Assembly: GCF_035621355.1 (NCBI RefSeq)
Contig: NZ_CP141769.1
Location: forward strand, 2,852,001-2,916,000
Length of the DNA stretch: 64,000 nt
Source of the DNA: Thiobacillus sp. SCUT-2
Lineage (GTDB): Bacteria; Pseudomonadota; Gammaproteobacteria; Burkholderiales; Thiobacillaceae
Direction of reading: 5' to 3'
The position numbers and the translations under genes are program-made. Below are positions 10,952 through 19,987 of the stretch, piece after piece. Under the pieces are notes generated by a model, which had not been told where the DNA came from, did no database searches, and worked only from the letters and a program-made list of their open reading frames with translations. Within the stretch, counting starts at the first letter, position 1. Each line of letters opens with the position of its first letter.

Positions 10952-11853
10952 GCGGGCAGGCGACGCCGAGCTGGCTGCGCCAGCAGGAACGCAGCAATCT
11001 CGCCATCCTCCGCCTGATGGTGTGGATCTCGCTGCGCTTCGGGCGCGCCGCCGGCCGCGTCGTGCTCGCCGGCATCGCGCTCTACTTCACGCTCTTCGCA
11101 CCCAGGGCCCGCCGCGCCAGCCGCGCCTACCTGAAGCGCGCGCTCGGCCGCTGGGCGAACTGGGCGGACGGCTACCGCCACGTGTTCAGCTTCGCGACGA
11201 CGATCCACGACCGCGTCTACCTGCTCAACGGGCGCTTCGACCTGTTCGACATCGAGGTCGTCGGCGCCGAGGCCCTGCAGGCGGCTTTGAGCCAGCAGCG
11301 CGGCGTCATGCTGATGGGGGCGCACCTCGGCAGCTTCGAGGTGCTGCGCGCGGCCGGCCGCGGCCTCGCGGGACTCAAGGTGGCGATGCTGATGTACGAG
11401 GAGAACGCCCGCAAGATCAACGCCACGCTCGAGGCGATCAACCCGCAGGCGACGCAGGACATCATCCCGCTCGGGCGCATGGAATCGATGCTCGAAGCCC
11501 GCGACCACCTCGACGCGGGCTACCTCGTCGGCATGCTGGCCGACCGTTCGCTTGGCGATGACCCGACGGCCCGCCATGCCTTCCTCGGCGAGCCGGCGCC
11601 CTTTCCGCTGGGTCCATGGCGGCTGGCCGCAATGCTGCGGCGGCCGGTATTCTTCATGGCCGGCCTCTACCTGGGCGGCAACCGCTACCAGCTCCACTTC
11701 GTGCCGCTCGCCGACTTCACCGACACGCCGCGGGACGGGCGCGGCGCCGCGATCGCGGCAGCCATGCAGCGCTACGCCGAGTGCCTGACGCGGTTTTGCC
11801 GGCAGGCGCCCTACAACTGGTTCAACTTCTTCGATTTCTGGCAGGAAACATGA
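10948..11853 (+). CDS. LpxL/HtrB-like lipid acyltransferase of the aryl-polyene cluster
   Basis: 301-residue membrane-associated acyltransferase related to lipid A late acyltransferases, with an N-terminal hydrophobic segment and the HX4E catalytic motif at H126-E131 (GAHLGSFE). In this setting it more likely transfers the finished polyene, or another acyl group, onto a lipid carrier during membrane anchoring than acts on lipid A. ATGA overlaps join it to both neighbours. Confidence 0.85.
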   Translation: MSGQATPSWLRQQERSNLAILRLMVWISLRFGRAAGRVVLAGIALYFTLFAPRARRASRAYLKRALGRWANWADGYRHVFSFATTIHDRVYLLNGRFDLFDIEVVGAEALQAALSQQRGVMLMGAHLGSFEVLRAAGRGLAGLKVAMLMYEENARKINATLEAINPQATQDIIPLGRMESMLEARDHLDAGYLVGMLADRSLGDDPTARHAFLGEPAPFPLGPWRLAAMLRRPVFFMAGLYLGGNRYQLHFVPLADFTDTPRDGRGAAIAAAMQRYAECLTRFCRQAPYNWFNFFDFWQET

Positions 11854-12419
11854 TCCGACGTCTGTTCGCGGGCCTCGTCCTCGCAAGCCTGGCGGCCACG
11901 GCGCACGCCGCCTTCACCCTCGACCAGCTGATGGGTGCGCTCGCGCAGCACCCGGGCGGCCGCGCGAAATTCGTCGAGAAGCGCACCCTCGCGGTGCTCG
12001 ACCGGCCGCTCATCGCCACCGGCGAGATGACCTACACGCCGCCCGACCGGCTCGAAAAGCGCACCCTGACGCCGAAGCGCGAAACCCTGGTGCTCGACCA
12101 CGACCAGGTCAGCATCGAGCGCGACAAGCGCACCCTCACGATCAATCTCGCGAGCCGGCCGGAAGCGCTCGCCTTCGTCGACAGCATCCGCAGTACGCTC
12201 GCCGGCAATCGCGCGGCGCTGGAGAAGAACTACGCGCTGCAGCTCACCGGCAGCGCCGACAAGTGGGTCCTCACGCTGTCGCCGACCGCGCAGGCCATCG
12301 CGGCGATCCTGCAGCGCATCACGATCAGCGGCAGCGCGGACCAGATCCACACGATCGACTACCTGCTCGCCGACGGCGACCGTTCCGAGCTCACCATCGA
12401 GCCGCTCGGGCCGCGATGA
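11850..12419 (+). CDS. LolA-like periplasmic lipoprotein carrier
   Basis: 189-residue protein with a cleavable signal peptide (LVLASLAATAHA, cleavage about residue 21) and a LolA-fold body containing the typical TGEMTYTPPDRLEKRTL strand region. LolA-like proteins carry lipidated molecules across the periplasm; this copy, between an acyltransferase and an MMPL exporter, is likely dedicated to moving the pigment lipid toward the outer membrane. The chromosomal LolA is presumably elsewhere. Confidence 0.85.
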   Translation: MIRRLFAGLVLASLAATAHAAFTLDQLMGALAQHPGGRAKFVEKRTLAVLDRPLIATGEMTYTPPDRLEKRTLTPKRETLVLDHDQVSIERDKRTLTINLASRPEALAFVDSIRSTLAGNRAALEKNYALQLTGSADKWVLTLSPTAQAIAAILQRITISGSADQIHTIDYLLADGDRSELTIEPLGPR

Positions 12420-14743
12420 ACGCACGCGCCTGGCGGCCCCTGCTGCTGTGGCTGCTCGCCATGCTGGCGGGTGCAGCCGTGGCATGGCACAGCCGCTTCT
12501 CGGCCGACATGTCGTTCTTCCTGCCGGCACGGCCGACGGTCGAGCAGCAGGTGCTGGTCGACCAGCTCAAGGAAGGCGCGGTCTCCCGCCTGCTGATGCT
12601 CGCGATCGAGGGCGGCAGCGCCGGCGAGCGCGCCACCCTGTCGCGCGCATTGCGGCAGCACCTCGCCGCGCGCAGCGACTTCGCCTCGGTGCAGAACGGC
12701 GAGGCCGGCAGCGAGGGCGCCGCGCGCGATTTCCTGCTCGCGCACCGCTACCAGCTGAGTCCCGCGGTGACGCCCGCGCGCTTCAGCGTCGACGGTCTCC
12801 GGGCGGCGATCGCCAACAGCATCGACCTGCTCGCCTCGCCGGCCGGACTGATGCTCAAGCCCTATCTCACGCGCGACCCCACCGGCGAGCTGGTCGAGCT
12901 GCTCGGCGGCCTCAACGCCGGCGCCCAGCCCGACGTCGTCGACGGCGTCTGGGCCTCGCACGACGGCGAGCGTGCCCTGCTGCTGGCGCAGACGCGCGCA
13001 CTCGGCTCCGACACCGATGGCCAGGAGCGGGCGATCGCCGAGGTGCGCGCGCAGTTCGCCGCCGCCGTCCGCGACACCGGCCTCGGCCGGCTCCGGCTCG
13101 AGCTTTCGGGCCCCGGGCTGTTCGCGGTGAAGGCGCGCGCGACCATCCGCGACGAGGTGACGCGGCTGTCGCTGATCAGCCTGACCGCGATCGTCGCCGT
13201 GCTGGTCTTCGTCTACCGCTCGCCGCGCCTGGTGCTGCTCGGGCTGCTGCCGGTCGCCAGCGGGGCGCTGGCCGGCGTCGTCGTCGTCAGCCTTGCCTAC
13301 GGCACGGTCTTCGGCATCACCGTCGGCTTCGGCTCGGCGCTGATCGGCGAGGCGGTCGATTACGGGATCTACTACTTCGTGCAATCCGGCCGTCGCGGGC
13401 TCGCGTCCTGGCGACGGCGCTTCTGGCCGACTGTCCGGCTCGGCGTGCTGACGTCGGTGTTCGGCTTCGGCGCGCTCGTCTTCTCGGGCTTTCCCGGGCT
13501 CGCGCAGCTGGGCCTCTATGCGCTGACCGGGGTCGTGACCGCCGCGCTCGTGACCCGCTTCGTGCTGCCGCCGCTCGCCGGCGAGCGCATCGACGTCGCC
13601 GTCCCCGAACGCGCCGGGGCCGTGCTCGCGGCGGGGTTGCGCAGGATGCACGCGCTGCGCTGGCCGGTGATCGGGCTGGCGCTGGCCGCTGGCGCCTATC
13701 TGGTCGCCCAGCGCGACACGCTCTGGCTGCCCGACCTGTCGGTGCTGTCGACCGTGAGCGCGGAAGATGCCGCGCGCGACGCGCGCCTGCGCGCCGACAT
13801 CGCCGCGCCGGACGCGCGCTATCTCGCCGTCGTCACCGCGCCCGACCGCGAAGCCGTGCTGCAGGCCGCCGAACGGGCCGGTGCACGGCTCGAGCCCCTG
13901 GTCGCCGACGGCGTCATCGGCGGCTACGACAGCCCGGCGCGCTTCCTGCCCAGTCGCGCCGCCCAGGCCGCGCGCCGGGCGAGCCTGCCGCCCGCCGACA
14001 CACTGCGCCCGCGGCTGCAGGCGGCACTGGCCGATCTGCCGCTGTCGGCCGACAAGCTCGCACCCTTCATCGCCGATGTCGAAGCGGCACGCCGGCAACC
14101 GGCCCTCGACCACCACGACCTCGAGGGCAGCGGGCTCGCGCTCGCGGTCGATTCGCTGCTGCTGCACGGGCCGCGCGGGTGGAGCGCCCTGCTGCCGCTG
14201 CGTCCGGCCGGCACCGGCGACGGCGCGGACATCCCGGTCGCCCGGGTGCGCGCCGCGCTCGCCGGCAGCGGCGTCCTGCTGGTCGACATGAAGGGCGAGT
14301 TCGACGCGCTCTACGGCGATTACCTGCACCAGGCGGTCGTGCTGTCCGCCGCCGGCTTCGTCGCCATCGCCGGGCTGCTTCTGGTCGCGCTGCGCTCGCC
14401 GCGCCGTCTCGCCGGCGTGCTGCTGCCGCTGGTGCTGGCGGTGATGCTCGTCATCGCCGCGCTGCATCTCGCCGGCGAGCGCCTGCATCTGCTGCATCTC
14501 GTCGGCATGTTGCTGATCGTCGCGGTCGGCTCCAACTACGCGCTCTTCTTCGACGGCAGCGCGCTCGATTCGGCGACGCTGATGTCGATGGCCGTCGCCG
14601 CCACGACGACGGTGATCGGCTTCGGCACGCTCGGCCTGTCGTCGGTCCCGGTGCTGCACGCGATCGGCGTCACCGTCGGCCCCGGCGCGCTGCTGGCGCT
14701 GCTGCTGTCGGCCGTGTTCGCGCGCCGTGCCGGGCCTGCCTGA
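12416..14743 (+). CDS. MMPL/RND-family exporter of the aryl-polyene cluster
   Basis: 775-residue inner-membrane transporter: one N-terminal helix, a periplasmic domain (about 30-240), a six-helix block (about 245-420), a second periplasmic domain and a second six-helix block near the C-terminus. This is the duplicated MMPL arrangement. Predicted role is transfer of the lipid-linked polyene from the inner membrane to the LolA-like carrier encoded just upstream. The ATG overlaps the carrier stop. Confidence 0.88.
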   Translation: MNARAWRPLLLWLLAMLAGAAVAWHSRFSADMSFFLPARPTVEQQVLVDQLKEGAVSRLLMLAIEGGSAGERATLSRALRQHLAARSDFASVQNGEAGSEGAARDFLLAHRYQLSPAVTPARFSVDGLRAAIANSIDLLASPAGLMLKPYLTRDPTGELVELLGGLNAGAQPDVVDGVWASHDGERALLLAQTRALGSDTDGQERAIAEVRAQFAAAVRDTGLGRLRLELSGPGLFAVKARATIRDEVTRLSLISLTAIVAVLVFVYRSPRLVLLGLLPVASGALAGVVVVSLAYGTVFGITVGFGSALIGEAVDYGIYYFVQSGRRGLASWRRRFWPTVRLGVLTSVFGFGALVFSGFPGLAQLGLYALTGVVTAALVTRFVLPPLAGERIDVAVPERAGAVLAAGLRRMHALRWPVIGLALAAGAYLVAQRDTLWLPDLSVLSTVSAEDAARDARLRADIAAPDARYLAVVTAPDREAVLQAAERAGARLEPLVADGVIGGYDSPARFLPSRAAQAARRASLPPADTLRPRLQAALADLPLSADKLAPFIADVEAARRQPALDHHDLEGSGLALAVDSLLLHGPRGWSALLPLRPAGTGDGADIPVARVRAALAGSGVLLVDMKGEFDALYGDYLHQAVVLSAAGFVAIAGLLLVALRSPRRLAGVLLPLVLAVMLVIAALHLAGERLHLLHLVGMLLIVAVGSNYALFFDGSALDSATLMSMAVAATTTVIGFGTLGLSSVPVLHAIGVTVGPGALLALLLSAVFARRAGPA

Positions 14744-14746
14744 GCG

Positions 14747-15544
14747 ATGAGCCGCCGCTGGACGCCCGCCCCCGCGCTGCAGGCGAGCCTCGCCGTGCAC
14801 GCTGCCGCCGCGCTTGGCGCCCTCGCCGCGCCTGCCGCATGGCCATGGGCGCTCGGCGCGGTCGCGGCCAACCACGCGCTGCTGACGGCCGCCGGCCTGC
14901 TGCCGCGCTCGGCCCTGCTCGGCCCCAACCTGACCCGCCTGCCGGCCGCCGCGGCGGCGCGGGGCGAGATCGCGCTCACGATCGACGACGGCCCCGACCC
15001 CGAACTCACGCCGCGCGTGCTCGACCTGCTCGACGCAACCGGTGCGAAGGCCAGCTTCTTCTGCATCGGCTGGCGTGCGCGCGCGAACCCGGCGCTGTGC
15101 CGCGAGATCGTCGTGCGCGGCCACCGCGTCGAGAACCACGGTGATTCGCATTCGTGGGCCTTCTCCGCATTCGGCCCCAGGCGCATGAAGGCCGACATCG
15201 CCGCCGCCCAGGCAAGCCTCGCCGACATCACCGGCGCCGCGCCGCGCTTCTTCCGGCCCACCGCCGGCCTGCGCAATCCCTTCCTCGATCCGGTGCTCGC
15301 GGCGCTCGACCTGAAGCTCGCCGCCTGGACGCGCCGCGGCTACGACACGCGCGAAGGCCGGCCCGCGGTCGTGCTCGGGCGCCTGACGCGCGGCCTTGCC
15401 GGCGGCGACATCCTGCTGCTGCACGACGGCCATGCGGCGCGCACGCCGGCCGGCGAACCGGTGATCCTCGCGGTGCTGCCGACCCTGCTGCGCACGCTCG
15501 CCGAACAGGGCCTGCGACCGGTCACGCTCGCCGCCGTCGCCTGA
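14747..15544 (+). CDS. Polysaccharide deacetylase (NodB-like) in the pigment cluster
   Basis: 265-residue protein: two N-terminal hydrophobic stretches (about residues 15-55), then a carbohydrate esterase 4 domain with TIDDGPDPE at 78-86 (metal and catalytic aspartates) and metal histidines in ENHGDSH (H131, H135). It starts 3 bases after the exporter gene, so it belongs to the same transcript. It could deacetylate a sugar attached to the pigment, consistent with the glycosyltransferase gene in the minus arm; the substrate is unknown. Confidence 0.85.
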   Translation: MSRRWTPAPALQASLAVHAAAALGALAAPAAWPWALGAVAANHALLTAAGLLPRSALLGPNLTRLPAAAAARGEIALTIDDGPDPELTPRVLDLLDATGAKASFFCIGWRARANPALCREIVVRGHRVENHGDSHSWAFSAFGPRRMKADIAAAQASLADITGAAPRFFRPTAGLRNPFLDPVLAALDLKLAAWTRRGYDTREGRPAVVLGRLTRGLAGGDILLLHDGHAARTPAGEPVILAVLPTLLRTLAEQGLRPVTLAAVA

Positions 15545-15571
15545 CGCGGCGCCGGGCCGGGCGGCCGCCTC

Positions 15572-15580
15572 TGCTAGAAT
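15572..15580 (+). promoter_or_regulatory. Extended -10 promoter candidate before the second ketosynthase
   Basis: TGCTAGAAT is an extended -10 element (TGn then TAGAAT) in the 68-base gap between the deacetylase and ketosynthase genes. No good -35 box is present, as is common with extended -10 promoters. The same nonamer precedes the epimerase gene at 43086. It may start a second transcript for the 15613-18781 genes. Confidence 0.45.
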
Positions 15581-15612
15581 TTTCGGTTCCTCGAACGACC
15601 CCGGGCGCCTCC

Positions 15613-16803
15613 GTGACCCCGCTGCTGCTTTCCGCCTACACCGCCACCACCTGCCTCGGCCGCGGCCTCGACGCGACCCGGCTGGCCCTGCGCGCCGGCC
15701 GCAGCGGTCTCGCGCGGTGCGCGTTCGAGACGGTCGAGCTCGACACCTGGATCGGCGAGGTCGCCGGCGTCGACGACGAAACGCTGCCTGCCGCCCTCGC
15801 CGACTACGACTGCCGCAACAACCGGCTGACCTGGATGGGCCTCGAGACCGACGGCTTCGGCGACCGCGTGCGCGAAGCCGTCGCCCGCTACGGGCGCGCA
15901 CGCGTCGGCGTCTTCCTCGGCACCAGCACGTCCGGCATCCTGCAGACCGAACTCGCCTACCGCCGCCGCGATCCCGCGACGGGCGCCCTGCCCGCCGACT
16001 TCAACTACCGCACCACCCACAATTCGTTCTCGCTCGCCGAATTCACGCGCGCCTACTTCGGCCTCGAAGGCATGGCGATGACGATTTCAACGGCCTGCTC
16101 GTCGAGTGCCAAGGTCTTCGCCGCCGCGGCGCGCCAGATCGAGCTGGGCCTGATCGACGCGGCGGTCGTCGGCGGCGTCGACACGCTGTGCCTGACCACG
16201 CTCTATGGCTTCGCCTCGCTGCAGCTCACCTCGCCGCGGCCCTGCCGGCCCTACGACGCCGCGCGCGACGGGATCTCGATCGGGGAGGGCGCCGGCTTCG
16301 CGCTGCTCGAGCGTGCGCCCGCGCCACCCCCCGGGGCGGTGCTGCTGCTCGGCGCCGGCGAGTCGAGCGACGCCTACCACATGTCGTCGCCGCACCCGGA
16401 AGGGCTGGGTGCGAAGCGCGCGATGGAAGCCGCGCTGAAATCCGCAGGCCTCGCCCCCGCCGACATCGACTACATCAACCTGCACGGCACGGCGACGCCG
16501 GCCAACGACGCCGCCGAAGGCCGTGCCGTCGCGGCGCTGTTCGGCGACCGCGTCCCCTGCTCGTCGACCAAGGGCGCGACCGGCCACACGCTCGGCGCGG
16601 CAGGCGCGGTCGAGGCCGCGATCTGCGCGCTCGCGCTCACCGACGGCGTGCTGCCCGGCAGCCCCGGCACCGCCGCGCCGGACCCGGCGATCCCGATCGG
16701 CTACGTCATCGAAAGCCGCGCCGCAGCGCTGCGCCGCGTGCTCTCCAATTCCTTCGGCTTCGGCGGCAGCAACTGCAGCCTGATCTTCGGAGTCGCCGCA
16801 TGA
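15613..16803 (+). CDS. Beta-ketoacyl-ACP synthase (FabB-like), partner of the chain-length factor
   Basis: 396-residue ketosynthase with complete catalytic triad: C162 (STACSSSAKV), H291 (NLHGTATPAND) and H325 (GHTLGAAG). GTG at 15613 is the only start compatible with an N-terminal first strand (LLLSAYTATTCLG); an ATG is not available upstream in frame. The next gene overlaps its stop and encodes a cysteine-less ketosynthase-like protein, so the two probably form the heterodimer that extends and measures the polyene chain. Confidence 0.92.
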   Translation: MTPLLLSAYTATTCLGRGLDATRLALRAGRSGLARCAFETVELDTWIGEVAGVDDETLPAALADYDCRNNRLTWMGLETDGFGDRVREAVARYGRARVGVFLGTSTSGILQTELAYRRRDPATGALPADFNYRTTHNSFSLAEFTRAYFGLEGMAMTISTACSSSAKVFAAAARQIELGLIDAAVVGGVDTLCLTTLYGFASLQLTSPRPCRPYDAARDGISIGEGAGFALLERAPAPPPGAVLLLGAGESSDAYHMSSPHPEGLGAKRAMEAALKSAGLAPADIDYINLHGTATPANDAAEGRAVAALFGDRVPCSSTKGATGHTLGAAGAVEAAICALALTDGVLPGSPGTAAPDPAIPIGYVIESRAAALRRVLSNSFGFGGSNCSLIFGVAA

Positions 16804-17603
16804 GCGCCGCGCCGCTCGCCGCCTGGATCGAAGGCATCGGCTTCATCGCGCCGGGCCTGCCGGACTGGCCTTCCGCGCGCGCGGTGCTGCGCGGCGAGCA
16901 GCCGTACACGGCGGCACCGTCGGTGCTGCCGGCACCGACCCTGCTGCCGCCCGCCGAGCGGCGGCGCGCCAGCCGCGTCGTCAAGCTGAGCCTCGCGCTC
17001 GGGCTCGAGGCCGTTGCCCACGCCGGCGCCGACGCGGCGACGCTGGCGACGGTGTTCAGCGCGTCCGGCGCCGACGGCCATAACTGCCACGCGCTGTGCG
17101 AGCAACTCGCGACCGACGACCGCCAGATCTCGCCGACGCGCTTCCACAATTCCGTGCACAACGCCGCCGCCGGCTACTGGGGCATCGCCACCGGCGCGAT
17201 GGCGCCGTGCCAGGTCCTCTGCGCGTACGACGCCAGCTTCGGCGCGGGGCTGCTCGACGCCCTCGCGCAGGTCGCACTTGCGCGCCAGCCGGTGCTGCTG
17301 ATCGCCTACGACAGCGAATACCCGGAGCCGCTGCACGCCAAGCGCCCCGTTCCCGATTGCGCCGGCGTCGCCCTGCTGCTGACTCCCGAGCGGAGTCCGT
17401 GCACCCTGGCGGCGATCGGTGCCGGCGCGACGGCCGACGCGGCGGAATCGCTCGCCGACGCCGAACTCGAGGCGCTGCGCACGAGCATCCCCGCACTGCG
17501 TGCGCTGCCGCTGCTGCAGCGGCTGGCGGCCGGCGACGCAGGACGCGTCGGCCTCGATTACCTGGCGCCGATGCAGCTCAACGTGCAGGTCGAGCCGTGC
17601 TAG
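16800..17603 (+). CDS. Ketosynthase-like chain-length factor
   Basis: 267-residue ketosynthase-related protein, much shorter than a full enzyme. The nucleophile-elbow cysteine is absent (the equivalent region reads VLCAYDASFGAGLLDAL) and there is no HGT histidine motif. This matches the beta-ketoacyl synthase chain-length-factor family found in aryl-polyene clusters. It should pair with the ketosynthase encoded immediately upstream and set chain length. Both ends overlap neighbouring genes. Confidence 0.88.
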   Translation: MSAAPLAAWIEGIGFIAPGLPDWPSARAVLRGEQPYTAAPSVLPAPTLLPPAERRRASRVVKLSLALGLEAVAHAGADAATLATVFSASGADGHNCHALCEQLATDDRQISPTRFHNSVHNAAAGYWGIATGAMAPCQVLCAYDASFGAGLLDALAQVALARQPVLLIAYDSEYPEPLHAKRPVPDCAGVALLLTPERSPCTLAAIGAGATADAAESLADAELEALRTSIPALRALPLLQRLAAGDAGRVGLDYLAPMQLNVQVEPC

Positions 17604-18031
17604 ACCGCAACTGGATCGCCGCGCACATCCCGCATCAGGGCACGATGTGCCTGCTCGACGCCGTGCTCGAATGGTCGGACGCCGCGATCGCGTGCCGCGC
17701 GACGAGCCACACGGCCCCCGACAATCCGCTGCGTGCAGAAGGACGGCTGGGCGCCGCCGCCGGCATCGAGTACGCCGCGCAAGCGATGGCGGTGCATGGC
17801 GCGCTCCTCGGCGGCGACGACGCGCCGCCGCGCCAGGGCTACCTGACCAGCGTGCGCGGGGTCACCCTGCACGCGAGCCGGCTTGACGACGTCGACGGCG
17901 CGCTGGAGGTGCGCGCCGAGCGCCTGTCGGGCAACGCCAACCACATCCTCTACCAGTTCTCGGTCGCGCACGCCGGCCGCTGCCTGCTCGAAGGCCGCGC
18001 CGCCGTGGTGCTCGACGCTGCAGCCCTATGA
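17597..18031 (+). CDS. ApeP-type 3-hydroxyacyl-ACP dehydratase
   Basis: 144-residue hot-dog protein with IPHQGTMCLLD near residue 12 and EYAAQAMAVHGALL around residue 60, features of the dehydratase family found in aryl-polyene clusters. GTG at 17597 overlaps the preceding stop by 7 bases and lies just before the first conserved residues (DRNWIAAHIPHQG). It likely cooperates with the FabZ-like protein encoded at 10646. A spare six-codon frame follows its stop before the reductase gene and looks accidental. Confidence 0.85.
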   Translation: MLDRNWIAAHIPHQGTMCLLDAVLEWSDAAIACRATSHTAPDNPLRAEGRLGAAAGIEYAAQAMAVHGALLGGDDAPPRQGYLTSVRGVTLHASRLDDVDGALEVRAERLSGNANHILYQFSVAHAGRCLLEGRAAVVLDAAAL

Positions 18032-18061
18032 AAGTCGCTGCCCTGTGAAGGAAACCCCATC

Positions 18062-18781
18062 ATGAAACGCGCCCTCGTCACCGGCGGCAGCGGCAGCATC
18101 GGCGCCGCGATCTGCAAGCGCCTCGCCGCCGACGGCCACCACGTCTTCGTCCACGCCAACCGCAGCCGCGACCGGGCGGCGGCCGTCGTCGCCGAGATCC
18201 GCGCGGCCGGTGGCAGCGCCGAAGCGGCCGCCTTCGACGTCACCGACCGCGCCGCGACCGCCGCCGCGCTCGAGGCGCTGCTCGAGGGCGGCGCCATCCA
18301 GATCCTCGTCAACAACGCCGGCATCCACGACGACGCGGTCTTTCCCGGCATGTCGGGCGAGCAGTGGGACCGCGTCGTCGACGTGTCGCTGAACGGATTC
18401 TTCAACGTGACCCAGCCGCTGACGCTGCCGATGATCCGCACGCGCTGGGGGCGCATCGTCAACGTCTCGTCGGTGGCCGCGGTCGCCGGCAACCGCGGCC
18501 AGGTCAACTATTCGGCGGCCAAGGGCGCGCTGCATTCGGCCAGCAAATCGCTGGCGCTGGAACTGGCGAGCCGTGGCATCACCGTGAACGCGGTGGCGCC
18601 GGGCGTGATCGCGACCGACATGAGCGAGGGTGCGTTCGACACCGAAACGATCAAGAAGCTGGTGCCGATGCAACGCGCCGGTCGGCCGGAGGAAGTGGCC
18701 GACCTGGTCGCCTTCCTCGCCTCCGACCAGGCCGCCTACCTCTCCGGCCAGGTGATCTCGATCAACGGCGGGATGATCTGA
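18062..18781 (+). CDS. 3-oxoacyl-ACP reductase (FabG-like) of the aryl-polyene cluster
   Basis: 239-residue short-chain dehydrogenase. NADPH-binding TGGSGSIG is at residues 7-14, NNAG at 84-87, and the catalytic set S137, Y150 and K154 is intact (SVAAVAGNRGQVNYSAAKG). It reduces the beta-keto group after each condensation. An AGGA ribosome site lies about 9 bases before the ATG. It is the last plus-strand gene of the cluster, with only 6 bases to the converging antiporter gene. Confidence 0.92.
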   Translation: MKRALVTGGSGSIGAAICKRLAADGHHVFVHANRSRDRAAAVVAEIRAAGGSAEAAAFDVTDRAATAAALEALLEGGAIQILVNNAGIHDDAVFPGMSGEQWDRVVDVSLNGFFNVTQPLTLPMIRTRWGRIVNVSSVAAVAGNRGQVNYSAAKGALHSASKSLALELASRGITVNAVAPGVIATDMSEGAFDTETIKKLVPMQRAGRPEEVADLVAFLASDQAAYLSGQVISINGGMI

Positions 18782-18787
18782 GCAGGC

Positions 18788-19987
18788 TCAGGCGGCGCGC
18801 CGCACCAGCGCCCCGAGGCGTGCGAGCTTCGGCGCGACCCTCGGCACCGTCAGCATGGTGCTCGCCACCGCCATCAGCAGCAGCGCGGTGAAGGTCTCGC
18901 TGCTGATGATGGCCTTGTCGAGCAGGATGTTGGAGAAGATGATCATGATCAGCGCCTTGGTCTGCAGCAGCCAGCCGATGACCGACGCCTCGCCGGGCGC
19001 CCAGCGCAGGATGCGCCCGGCGAGGTGGACGCCCGCCAGCTTGCCCACCACCGAGGCGAGCAGCAGCAGCGCGGCGACCAGAAACACCGCCTCGCCGCCG
19101 ACGTTCCAGGTGGTGCGCAGGCCGGTCGAGAGAAAGAACACCGGCATCACGACCAGCAGCACGTGGTGGCGCAGCAGGTCCATCCGCTGCTGGTCGAACC
19201 ATTCCGCATCCATGACGGCGCCGGCGAGGAAGGCGCCGACCATGAAGTGCAGCCCCGACCAGTCGGCGCCGAAGGCGCACGCCGCCAGCCAGATCAGCGC
19301 GACGTACCAGCGGTCGCGCTCGGCGAGGCGCGGCATCAGGCGGCGGTACAGCCAGGCCGCGACCGCGAAGGCGGCGAGAAAGGCGAGCTGCCGCCCGACC
19401 CGCTCCCAGTCCATCAGGATCAGCGCGAGCACGCCCCAGATCGCCACGTCGTCGAGGCTGGCGTAGCGCAGGATGCGCTGGCCGAGCGGCTGGCGCAGCA
19501 CCTCGAGCTTCTCCATCAGCAGGATCAGGATCGGCAGCGCCGTCACGGCACAGGCCATGCCGACGCCCAGCACGAATTGCCAGGTCATCGCCCGCTCGCC
19601 GCGCCAGCCGTCGAAGCCGAGCAGCACGGCCGCGGCCCCCGCCCCGAACAGCAGCGGCGTGCCGAGCGCCAGCCCCGCGGTGATGCCGGACTCGCGCCGG
19701 TGGGCCCAGGCCTTCTTCAGATCGAGCTCGATGCCGGCGATCATCACGAACAGCATCACCGCCCACCACGCGATGCCGTTCAGCGACTGCACCACCGCGG
19801 GGTTGAACACCAGCGCGTAATAGTCGGGAAACGCGCGCCCGAGCACGCCGGGCCCGAGCACGATTCCGGCGAGGATCTGCACCACGACGAGCGGCGCGTA
19901 GTAGTCCGTCCTGCCGAGGCGCCAGATCAGCCACGGCACGCTGAAGATGATCGTCATCGCGATCAGGAAGGTCTCGGGCGTGCTCAT
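18788..19987 (-). CDS. Cation/proton antiporter (CPA2 type) ending the minus pigment operon
   Basis: 399-residue membrane protein with about 12 hydrophobic helices. It shows family hallmarks of Na+/H+ or K+/H+ exchangers: QILAGIVLGPGVLG near residue 40, IAGIELDLKKAW near 90 and a GAFLAGAVM segment. The start at 19987 overlaps the methyltransferase stop (ATGA), so it belongs to the operon running from 25447. Why a pigment operon should carry an antiporter is not evident; it might also be a recruited housekeeping gene. Confidence 0.85.
   Translation of the reverse strand: MSTPETFLIAMTIIFSVPWLIWRLGRTDYYAPLVVVQILAGIVLGPGVLGRAFPDYYALVFNPAVVQSLNGIAWWAVMLFVMIAGIELDLKKAWAHRRESGITAGLALGTPLLFGAGAAAVLLGFDGWRGERAMTWQFVLGVGMACAVTALPILILLMEKLEVLRQPLGQRILRYASLDDVAIWGVLALILMDWERVGRQLAFLAAFAVAAWLYRRLMPRLAERDRWYVALIWLAACAFGADWSGLHFMVGAFLAGAVMDAEWFDQQRMDLLRHHVLLVVMPVFFLSTGLRTTWNVGGEAVFLVAALLLLASVVGKLAGVHLAGRILRWAPGEASVIGWLLQTKALIMIIFSNILLDKAIISSETFTALLLMAVASTMLTVPRVAPKLARLGALVRRAA

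Noticed and set aside
12359-15901. Very long minus-strand open frame opposite the MMPL, deacetylase and ketosynthase genes
   Set aside because: Arg/Gly-rich composition without motifs; it is the antisense shadow of GC-rich genes with clear families on the plus strand.
18028-18048. Six-codon frame bridging the dehydratase and FabG genes
   Set aside because: Too short and without its own ribosome site; the FabG gene has a good AGGA site of its own.
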